Source: Betaproteobacteria bacterium UBA931 (GTDB lineage Bacteria; Pseudomonadota; Gammaproteobacteria; Burkholderiales; Casimicrobiaceae). Taken from it: a stretch of 7,245 nt of DNA. The stretch lies in the NCBI GenBank assembly GCA_002293615.1, contig DBDN01000013.1, positions 245 to 7,489 of the forward strand, in the 5' to 3' direction. Shown here one piece after another: positions 1-5,391 of the stretch; the first letter of the stretch is position 1; each line of letters starts with the position of its first letter. The notes under the pieces are model-generated. The model worked only from the letters and a program-made list of their open reading frames with translations. It had not been told where the DNA came from and made no database searches. The position numbers and the translations under genes are program-made.

Positions 1-2
1 AT

Positions 3-464
3 CCGATTGACTTTGAAAACTCCGAAGGCAATCTCGGCATTGCCAATGCGTTATTGCGGCATCTTGCCGAGAAGCTGCCGGTTTCCCGCTGGCAGCGTGA
101 CCTGACCGATTCGACGGTATTGCGCAATATGGGCGTTGCGTTTGGCCATGCGTTGCTCGGCTGGCAGTCGTTGCGCGTCGGGCTGTCGAAACTCGAAGTC
201 AATCCGGCGCGGCTGGCGGAAGATCTGGATCAATGCTGGGAAGTGCTGGCCGAACCGATCCAGACCATGATGCGCCGTTATGGTGTGCCCAATCCGTATG
301 AAAAGCTCAAGGAATTGACGCGCGGCAAGCAAGGTGTCACTCGGGAAACGCTGCATGTATTCATTGACGGGCTGGCGTTGCCGGACGCGGCAAAGCAGCG
401 GTTGAAAGCGTTAACGCCCGCAGCTTATTTGGGTAAGGCGGCGGCGTTGGCAAAACGGGTTTGA
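3..464 (+). CDS. purB: Adenylosuccinate lyase, C-terminal part (5' end outside window)
   Basis: Adenylosuccinate lyase acts in the cytoplasm and catalyses two fumarate-releasing steps of purine synthesis: SAICAR to AICAR, and adenylosuccinate to AMP. Reading frame 3 is open from the window edge to TGA at 462-464 and gives the last 153 residues. The visible part begins PIDFENSEGNLGIANALLRH and continues with LPVSRWQRDLTDSTVLRN, KLEVNPARL, WEVLAEPIQTMMRRYG and PYEKLKELTRG. These blocks are nearly identical to the C-terminal third of E. coli-type PurB as I remember it. The ATG at 54 is internal, not a start. The family's catalytic flexible-loop signature (SSxMPxKxNP) would lie upstream of the window and cannot be checked. 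The C-terminus is complete and normal in length (ends AALAKRV). A gap of 96 bp separates it from the cyclophilin gene, with no clear terminator between them. Confidence 0.96.
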   Translation, partial: PIDFENSEGNLGIANALLRHLAEKLPVSRWQRDLTDSTVLRNMGVAFGHALLGWQSLRVGLSKLEVNPARLAEDLDQCWEVLAEPIQTMMRRYGVPNPYEKLKELTRGKQGVTRETLHVFIDGLALPDAAKQRLKALTPAAYLGKAAALAKRV

Positions 465-496
465 GATTTAGTAAATGAATTGCATGACTCACGGTT

Positions 497-525
497 TTGC
501 CTGTTTAACGAAAAACAGATAGGAT
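497..525 (+). promoter_or_regulatory. Possible sigma-70 promoter for the cyclophilin pair
   Basis: TTGCCT (497-502) and TAGGAT (520-525) each match 4 of 6 consensus bases and are separated by 17 bp, placing transcription start about 25-30 bp before the cyclophilin ATG at 561. It lies in the short AT-rich gap between purB and this gene. This is by eye only; with such partial matches, chance is a real alternative, and the genes could also be read through from purB. Confidence 0.3.
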
Positions 526-560
526 ACGACGAGTTTTTAATAATGTTGGGGTAAAAAAAT

Positions 561-1166
561 ATGAAAAAATGGATCGCAGGATGGATGTTTTTTTGCTTGA
601 GCGCTGTCGGCGCGTGGGCGGCCAATCCGCAGGTGGAAATGGAAACGTCCATGGGCAAAATCAAACTGGAGCTGCTGCCGGATGCTGCGCCGAAAACCGT
701 GGCGAATTTTCTCGAGTATGTCAAAGCCGGTTTTTATGACGGGACGCAGTTTCACCGCGTGATTGACGGTTTCATGATTCAAGGCGGCGGTTTTGACAAA
801 GATATGCAGCAAAAAGCGACCCGCCCGCCGGTGGAAAACGAAGGCGCGCAAAATCAGAAGGCGGGCCTGAAAAATACCATCGGCACCATTGCGATGGCGC
901 GTACCAACAATCCGCATTCGGCGACCGCGCAGTTTTTCATCAACGTGGCGGACAATGCGGCTTTGGATTATCCCAGCCAAGGCGGTTATACCGTTTTCGG
1001 CAAAGTCATCGAAGGCATGGATACGGTCAACAAGATTGCCAAAACCGGAACGGGCACCAAAGCCGGGCACCGCGATGTGCCGGTGACGCCGGTGATGATT
1101 GCCAAGGCCTACGTGGTTGAAGCGGCCAAAGCGGATAGCGAAAGCGGGAAAAAGGAAACCAAATGA
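561..1166 (+). CDS. ppiA: Exported (periplasmic) peptidyl-prolyl cis-trans isomerase, cyclophilin type
   Basis: This enzyme catalyses cis-trans isomerisation of Xaa-Pro bonds in proteins, here probably in the periplasm. The 201-residue product opens with a Sec signal peptide: MKKW, a hydrophobic core, and a likely cut after AWA at about residue 20. The mature part is a single cyclophilin domain (about residues 24-187). It contains TVANFLEYVKAGFYDGT, the active-site FHR at 64-66 in FHRVIDGFMIQGG, MARTNNPHSATAQFFIN (about 112-128) and YTVFGKV. The tail (residues 188-201) is short, lysine/glutamate-rich and probably disordered. The start at 561 places the signal peptide correctly and has a G-rich Shine-Dalgarno-like GGGG at 548-551. 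The stop overlaps the next gene's start by ATGA, so the two cyclophilins are probably translationally coupled. The symbol reflects E. coli PpiA, which is also periplasmic. The substrates are unknown. Confidence 0.93.
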   Translation: MKKWIAGWMFFCLSAVGAWAANPQVEMETSMGKIKLELLPDAAPKTVANFLEYVKAGFYDGTQFHRVIDGFMIQGGGFDKDMQQKATRPPVENEGAQNQKAGLKNTIGTIAMARTNNPHSATAQFFINVADNAALDYPSQGGYTVFGKVIEGMDTVNKIAKTGTGTKAGHRDVPVTPVMIAKAYVVEAAKADSESGKKETK

Positions 1167-1666
1167 GATCGGCAAAGGTGCGAATGACGACGACCGAGGG
1201 CAGCTTCGTTCTTCAACTGGACGGTAAAAAAGCACCGAAGACGGTCGCCAATTTTCTTGATTACGTGAAATCCGGCTTTTATAACGGAACGGTTTTTCAC
1301 CGCGTGATGAGCGACTTCATGATTCAAGGCGGCGGCTTTGTGCCGGGCATGGACGAAAAGGAAACGCGCGAGCCGATCAAGAACGAAGCCAATAACGGCT
1401 TGAGCAACGAGCGCTATACCGTTGCGATGGCGCGCACGACCGAACCGCATTCGGCAACCGCGCAGTTTTTCATCAATGTACGCGATAACGAATTCCTTGA
1501 TTATAAAAGCGCGACCCCGCAGGGCTGGGGCTATGCGGTATTCGGTAAAGTGGTTCAGGGCACGGATATTGTCGATAAAATCAAAATCAAACCGACAAGA
1601 AACGTAGGCTTCCACGAAAACGTGCCAGAGGAAGATGTGGTGATTCTCAAGGCGGAAGTCATTTGA
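1163..1666 (+). CDS. ppiB: Cytoplasmic peptidyl-prolyl cis-trans isomerase, cyclophilin type
   Basis: This second cyclophilin has 167 residues and no signal peptide, so it is expected to be a cytoplasmic proline isomerase like E. coli PpiB. Visible motifs are KAPKTVANFLDYVKSGFYNGT, the catalytic FHR at 45-47 in FHRVMSDFMIQGGGF, IKNEANNGL, MARTTEPHSATAQFFIN (88-105) and WGYAVFGKVV. The C-terminal part has the HENVPEEDVVI pattern typical of PpiB. Length is normal for the family. The ATG at 1163 overlaps the upstream TGA (ATGA) and is preceded by AAAGGA at 1151-1155, so it is preferred. Another ATG at 1184 also has a possible AAAGG at 1174-1178 and would shorten the product by 7 residues. The domain resembles the upstream paralogue even at DNA level in the two active-site blocks. 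An intrinsic terminator begins 15 bp after the stop, closing the two-gene unit. Confidence 0.95.
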   Translation: MRSAKVRMTTTEGSFVLQLDGKKAPKTVANFLDYVKSGFYNGTVFHRVMSDFMIQGGGFVPGMDEKETREPIKNEANNGLSNERYTVAMARTTEPHSATAQFFINVRDNEFLDYKSATPQGWGYAVFGKVVQGTDIVDKIKIKPTRNVGFHENVPEEDVVILKAEVI

Positions 1667-1680
1667 TGCCATGAGATATG

Positions 1681-1718
1681 AAAAACGCGCCGCTCACGGG
1701 AAGTGACGGCGCGTTTTT
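1681..1718 (+). terminator. Intrinsic terminator after the cyclophilin pair
   Basis: The left arm is 1681-1697 (A5, CGCGCCG, one bulged C at 1693, TCAC), the loop is GGGAA (1698-1702) and the right arm is 1703-1718 (GTGA, CGGCGCG, T5). There are 16 paired positions, with a GC-rich core of seven pairs and a T5 run completing the arm. This is the classic Rho-independent layout, 14 bp after the ppiB stop. The A5/T5 outer pairs would also give partial function on the opposite strand. It ends 8 bp before the preferred lpxH start, so lpxH needs read-through, or a promoter not evident here. Confidence 0.85.
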
Positions 1719-1725
1719 GTCGGCA

Positions 1726-2478
1726 ATGTCCTATCTTTTTCTTTCAGACCTTCATCTATCCGTACAGTTTCCCGCGCTGACCGAGCGCTTCCTGGATTTT
1801 TGCGCGGGTCCCGCGCAACAGGCGCGGCGGGTTTATATTCTTGGCGACCTCTTTGATTTTTGGGTCGGCGACGACCAGATGAACGAGCCGTTTGCGCGAA
1901 CGGTTGTTGCTGCGCTTGCCGGCATCGCATCGGTAGAGCGCCGTCTTTTTATCCAGCACGGCAACCGCGATTTCCTGTTGGGCGAACGTTTCGCCAAAAG
2001 TGCGCGCGCCACGCTGATTTCCGATCCTTACGTGGTGGACATGTTCGGCGCGCGGACGATATTGACGCACGGCGATATTTTGTGCACCGACGATGTGCGT
2101 TACCAGCAGCTTCGCAGGAAATGGCGCGCGCCGCAGCGGTTCGACCAAATCATGTTGTTGCCGTATTGGGTGCGCCGTCGTATCGGGCTGCGCTGGCGGG
2201 CGGAAAGCCAACGAAAGATGTTGTCTGCGCCCGCCGGTGATGCGGCAGACGTCAATCAGGAGGCCGTTATCGCCATGATGCGGCGTCTTGATGCGGCGCA
2301 AATGATTCACGGCCATGTGCATCGCCCCGCCATGCATGCCGTGTCGTTCGATGGGCGCGACGCGCAGCGTATCGTGCTTGGTGACTGGCGGGAAGATCGC
2401 GCGCCTTATCTGGAAATTTCCGAAAGCGGCGTCCAGTGCCGGGACATGATCGGCGCCGACGAACCGGCCGGTCGATAA
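1726..2478 (+). CDS. lpxH: UDP-2,3-diacylglucosamine diphosphatase (lipid A synthesis)
   Basis: LpxH hydrolyses UDP-2,3-diacylglucosamine to lipid X and UMP, the fourth step of lipid A synthesis, as a peripheral enzyme on the cytoplasmic face of the inner membrane. The 250-residue product has the calcineurin-like metallophosphatase motifs in order. They are SDLHL with D8 and H10, GDLFDFWVGDD with D41, GNRDFL with N80, THGD with H115, and GHVHRP with H197 and H199. These correspond to the seven metal ligands known in E. coli and Haemophilus LpxH. The LpxH-specific CTDD block follows THGD. A longer in-frame start exists at 1678, but its extra 16 codons are made by the terminator hairpin and it has no Shine-Dalgarno sequence. 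MSYLFLSDLHL at 1726 matches the usual N-terminus of the family. The 1726 ATG itself lacks a clear ribosome binding site, so the start is likely but not certain. The last ten residues or so after the domain are not conserved in my recollection. Confidence 0.95.
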   Translation: MSYLFLSDLHLSVQFPALTERFLDFCAGPAQQARRVYILGDLFDFWVGDDQMNEPFARTVVAALAGIASVERRLFIQHGNRDFLLGERFAKSARATLISDPYVVDMFGARTILTHGDILCTDDVRYQQLRRKWRAPQRFDQIMLLPYWVRRRIGLRWRAESQRKMLSAPAGDAADVNQEAVIAMMRRLDAAQMIHGHVHRPAMHAVSFDGRDAQRIVLGDWREDRAPYLEISESGVQCRDMIGADEPAGR

Positions 2479-2510
2479 AAGTCTATATAACCCCCCATAT
2501 TTTGTCGACC

Positions 2511-2565
2511 AGCGAAAAACGCCGTATTTGGCGATACGCTAAAGCCGAGTGTTCCAGTGCGGCTT
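2511..2565 (+). terminator. Two weak hairpins after lpxH, doubtful terminator
   Basis: The first hairpin can pair CGTAT (2523-2527) with ATACG (2534-2538), or alternatively AGCG/CGCT outer arms with a GCC/GGC core. The second pairs AAGCCG (2542-2547) with CGGCTT (2560-2565) around a 12-base loop. Neither is followed by a T run, so they do not form a standard intrinsic terminator. They could stabilise the lpxH mRNA 3' end or be chance. Confidence 0.2.
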
Positions 2566-2642
2566 GTTGATCATAAAATCCTCAAGCATTGAGTTGTCGT
2601 AAATAAGACACAACCGGGCGGCCTTATCGAAATAAATCGCGT

Positions 2643-2715
2643 ATTCATATAAAGGCTCATGAACAATTCATATACAATCCAAAAGGGTAAACCAAAGGAA
2701 TGAGATAACTCATAT
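2643..2715. repeat. Short direct and inverted repeats, candidate operator
   Basis: ATTCATATA occurs exactly at 2643-2651 and 2666-2674. The core TCATAT occurs a third time at 2710-2715. Start-to-start distances are 23 and 42 bp, roughly two and four helical turns. Within the same stretch TTCAT (2644-2648), ATGAA (2659-2663) and TTCAT (2667-2671) form overlapping inverted pairs, the second pair being separated by only 3 bp. The cluster lies 49-121 bp before the tpsA start, where regulator sites would be expected. No known binding motif is recognised. Confidence 0.4.
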
Positions 2716-2751
2716 TTGAATTGAGCAACACACCAAGTGATTATAGCCATC

Positions 2752-2759
2752 AGGGAGGG
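2752..2759 (+). promoter_or_regulatory. Ribosome binding site of tpsA
   Basis: AGGGAGGG at 2752-2759 is a purine-rich Shine-Dalgarno-like sequence ending 4 bp before ATG 2764. It decides the start: the longer frame from GTG 2737 would place nine extra residues, including charged ones, before the signal peptide and has no such site. Confidence 0.7.
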
Positions 2760-2763
2760 CTGT

Positions 2764-5391
2764 ATGAAAATTTCCTATTTTCTGTTCGCCGGGTTGTTCT
2801 TTTTCGTTTTGATCATGCAGGCGCAATCCGCTTCTTGCCAAGCGCCCGCGATTATCCCCGACGGAAAAACACCGACGCAGGTGTCCGTCCAGGAAAACGG
2901 GCGATCTGTGGTCAATATTGCCCAGCCTGTCCGCGATGGCGTCAGTTACAACAGCTATTCCCAGTTTTCTGTCGATCGTTTCGGCGCCGATATCAACAAT
3001 CGCGAAGCGGCGGCGCGATTGATCATCAACGAGGTGAATGGCACGCTGCCGTCTGTCGTTGAGGGAGATATCGCGATCCTCGGGCCGCGCGCCAACTTTA
3101 TTCTAGCCAACGAAAACGGCATCAGGATCGACGGCGGGAGTTTTACCAACATGGGTTCGATAGCGCTGACAACGGGAAGGGTCGAGTTGTATGACTTCAA
3201 TCCGGCGCCCGACATCAGCCGGAGAGATGTCCTCTTACGCACCAACAGGGGATTGATCGAGATCGGCGGCAACGGTTTGACCGGCGCCTTTAACCGGCTT
3301 GACCTGATCGCCAAAAACATCAGGATCAACGGTGCGGTACGCAACGCCTACGACAATCCCAACGCTGCGGTTCGCGTTATTGCCGGCGATTCCCTCGCGC
3401 AAATAAACAGCAATATTTCCCCTGTTGACGATGCTTCGGATTGGCTTGCTTTCCAGGGAGAAGGAACGGCCAATCAAGATCTCATCGTTGACATTACGCC
3501 GTTGGGCAGTTTGTCTTCCGGAAGAATAGAAATAGCGGTAACGGACAAAGGCGCCGGCATGCGGCACGCCGGAGAAATTTTGGCACGCGCCGGTGATTTC
3601 ATTCTTTCCTCCGGCGGCGAGGTCGTTTTTGAAGGCGGCCAGAGCCATGTCGCACAAACCACGCTCATCAGGGCTGAGCGTGTGACCATGGCTTCGGCAG
3701 ATTCAAATGCGACGACAACGATTACGTCGGGCAAAGACGTTCAAATCGTCACGCCCGAATTTCATCTTTCGGGAGTGAAAATAATTGCCGGGACCGAAGA
3801 CCAGGAAGGTCATGTCGTCATTGGCGCCTCAAACAATCCCTCACAGGGTTTTTCTTCCATAGCGGGTGTTGCCTTTCCTGAGGGCGGTTTTTCCCCGTCG
3901 CACATCCAGGCGACCGGAAGCGTTCTGGTCGGATCGGAGGCGCAGGCGCTTCAAATGTCGGGAGTCGATATTGAGGCGAATGCTTCAATCGGCCTTTTCG
4001 GGACAAGAATCGCTATAACGGCGCCCGACAGCGGGGCGTATTTTTCTTCGCTCGATGCCAAAGGCGGCGTTTTGTCCGTCAAGGCCTCCGACGAAGTCAC
4101 CATCGAAAGTGCCAAGCTTCAGGGCGGCGCGGCCGTCGATCTTACCGCCGCGCAATTGCTGATACGCCAACAGGAATCGTCTCCTCAGGATCCAACAACG
4201 CAAATCGTCAGCAATGGCGGCAATGTCCATTTGAAAACTCGGGGCGACGTACTGATTGAGGGCGCGGAAGTTTTGGCGTTCAAGAGCATTATTGCGGAGA
4301 CGGGAAAAGACGTGAGGCTTTCTTCCCGCCACGACCGGCAAGCGAAACTGTTTGCCAGCGAGGGTTCGCTTCTCATAGACGCGAAAGGCGTCGTATTCAA
4401 TGACGGCGGTTACCTGAGAGGAAAGGCCGCTGATCCTGATATTGAAAACGCCGCGGACAGCGTCTTGATCAAAGCGGCGCTCGGTTTTCAGAACATCACT
4501 TCCAGGGAAGACCATCTGGCCGTCGTCTTTGCCGAAAAAGGCGATATTTCGATTTTCACCGACGGCGATTTTATCAATCAAAGCGGAAGAATCATCGCAA
4601 ACGGGAATCTTGCCATTGTCGCAAAGGGCGATATCCGAAATTTTCTGGGGAAAATACCCGGTGAAAACGGCGAAGAGAAAACCTATTACACTAAAACGAA
4701 AAAACGTTTTTTCGGGCTTTTGCGCAGCAAAAGAAGGGGATATGTGATCGACTATGGAAAAGCGCTTGTCGATGGCAACTTGGCGTATCTCATTGCCGAC
4801 GGGGATGTGAAAATTACAGGGCGCAATGTTTACTCGATCGGTGGGGAGATTGCGGCAAATAACGGCAACCTTTTAGTCCAAGCCGAAGAGAGCGTATTCA
4901 ATCAGGCGGTTCGCACAGGCCAGGTGGAATACAGCAGTAACTGCCATTTATTCGGTTGCCAGCGCCTTGCTCAATCAAACGTGGCGCTTCTCGGCGGCAA
5001 CATGGGCGCATCGCAGGAGCTTCGGATCGTGGCTGGGGAATCGGTACTCAACCAGGGCGGCAGCATGACGGGCATTCAGGGTTTATCCGTCGAGTCGCCC
5101 ATTACCACGCTGCAATCTCTGGAAAATTACCAGATCGTTTCAAGGACGCACGGCATGCGCAGCTTTTTCGGCAATACTTACGCACAGGTTTATCGTAACG
5201 ATATGGGCGGTATATTGCAGTCAACGCAAGGCGATGTTTGCATCAGGGGCGATGTCGTGCGCGATGGCGGAGAAATGATCGCGGTAGACGGGCAAATAAG
5301 CGTCGAAGGCGAAAATATCCTCCTGCGCGATCCGATACGCGAAAGGCCCGGGTTGAACGGCATTCATAACGGTATTTTTTCGTTCTTATGA
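2764..5391 (+). CDS. Two-partner secretion exoprotein (TpsA), filamentous-haemagglutinin type
   Basis: This is the secreted passenger of a type Vb (two-partner) system, probably surface-bound or released; adhesin, haem-source binding or biofilm roles are all possible. The product has 875 residues. Residues 1 to about 24 form a Sec signal peptide (MKIS, then a Phe/Leu-rich core), without the long extended signal region of giant TpsA proteins. The TPS/haemagglutination-activity domain spans about 25-270. It includes NSYSQFSV (63-70), LIINEVNG, GDIAILGPRANFILANENGI (101-120) and GGSFTNMG. ANENGI replaces the usual NPNGI. The rest is a beta-helix-like repeat of GG, GDV and NGGxL turns. Three non-helical loops with an FFG/LFG core lie near 649-651, 729-731 and 801-803, the second with Cys 727 and Cys 732. 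At 875 residues it is near the size of HxuA and much smaller than FHA. There is no CDI-like toxin tail or recognisable C-terminal cysteine anchor. It overlaps tpsB by ATGA. Confidence 0.9.
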   Translation: MKISYFLFAGLFFFVLIMQAQSASCQAPAIIPDGKTPTQVSVQENGRSVVNIAQPVRDGVSYNSYSQFSVDRFGADINNREAAARLIINEVNGTLPSVVEGDIAILGPRANFILANENGIRIDGGSFTNMGSIALTTGRVELYDFNPAPDISRRDVLLRTNRGLIEIGGNGLTGAFNRLDLIAKNIRINGAVRNAYDNPNAAVRVIAGDSLAQINSNISPVDDASDWLAFQGEGTANQDLIVDITPLGSLSSGRIEIAVTDKGAGMRHAGEILARAGDFILSSGGEVVFEGGQSHVAQTTLIRAERVTMASADSNATTTITSGKDVQIVTPEFHLSGVKIIAGTEDQEGHVVIGASNNPSQGFSSIAGVAFPEGGFSPSHIQATGSVLVGSEAQALQMSGVDIEANASIGLFGTRIAITAPDSGAYFSSLDAKGGVLSVKASDEVTIESAKLQGGAAVDLTAAQLLIRQQESSPQDPTTQIVSNGGNVHLKTRGDVLIEGAEVLAFKSIIAETGKDVRLSSRHDRQAKLFASEGSLLIDAKGVVFNDGGYLRGKAADPDIENAADSVLIKAALGFQNITSREDHLAVVFAEKGDISIFTDGDFINQSGRIIANGNLAIVAKGDIRNFLGKIPGENGEEKTYYTKTKKRFFGLLRSKRRGYVIDYGKALVDGNLAYLIADGDVKITGRNVYSIGGEIAANNGNLLVQAEESVFNQAVRTGQVEYSSNCHLFGCQRLAQSNVALLGGNMGASQELRIVAGESVLNQGGSMTGIQGLSVESPITTLQSLENYQIVSRTHGMRSFFGNTYAQVYRNDMGGILQSTQGDVCIRGDVVRDGGEMIAVDGQISVEGENILLRDPIRERPGLNGIHNGIFSFL

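Larger units (their letters stand above)
2479..2763 (+). promoter_or_regulatory. Intergenic region upstream of the two-partner secretion operon
   Basis: This 285 bp gap holds no credible gene. The first part, after lpxH, contains weak inverted repeats. The second part, from about 2566, is clearly more AT-rich than the flanking genes and probably contains the operon promoter. Possible -10 elements are TAAAAT at 2574-2579 and TACAAT at 2673-2678, each 5 of 6 to consensus, but neither has a good -35 at 16-18 bp. This may suggest an activator-dependent promoter or simply that the call is wrong. Repeated TCATAT and ATGAA/TTCAT words between 2643 and 2715 are listed separately. Confidence 0.4.

Noticed and set aside
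501..518. CTGTTT / AAACAG inverted repeat after purB as a terminator
   Set aside because: There are only six AT-rich pairs and no T run after them; it also overlaps the candidate cyclophilin promoter.
537..1235. A 232-codon open frame on the minus strand across the first cyclophilin gene
   Set aside because: It lies antisense to a clear cyclophilin, its product is a low-complexity His/Phe/Arg-rich chain with no motif, and it reads into the neighbouring coding gene. It is a shadow of + strand codon use; a similar 187-codon frame at 1109-1672 is rejected for the same reason.
2659..2703. A 14-codon ORF (MNNSYTIQKGKPKE) in the tpsA leader as a possible leader peptide
   Set aside because: The AAAGG before it is only 3 bp from the ATG. 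The peptide lacks codon runs typical of attenuators, and it overlaps the repeat cluster, so chance is more likely.
2737..2763. GTG 2737 as the tpsA start
   Set aside because: It adds nine residues with charges before the signal peptide and lacks a ribosome binding site, while ATG 2764 has AGGGAGGG at the right distance.
2818..2841. Possible lipobox in the TpsA signal peptide (SASC, Cys 25)
   Set aside because: Position -3 is Ser rather than Leu, Val or Ile, and TpsA proteins are normally cut by signal peptidase I, so a lipoprotein is not supported.
3985..4581. A 198-codon minus-strand open frame inside tpsA
   Set aside because: It is fully antisense to the continuous TpsA frame, and no recognisable domain or ribosome binding site supports it.
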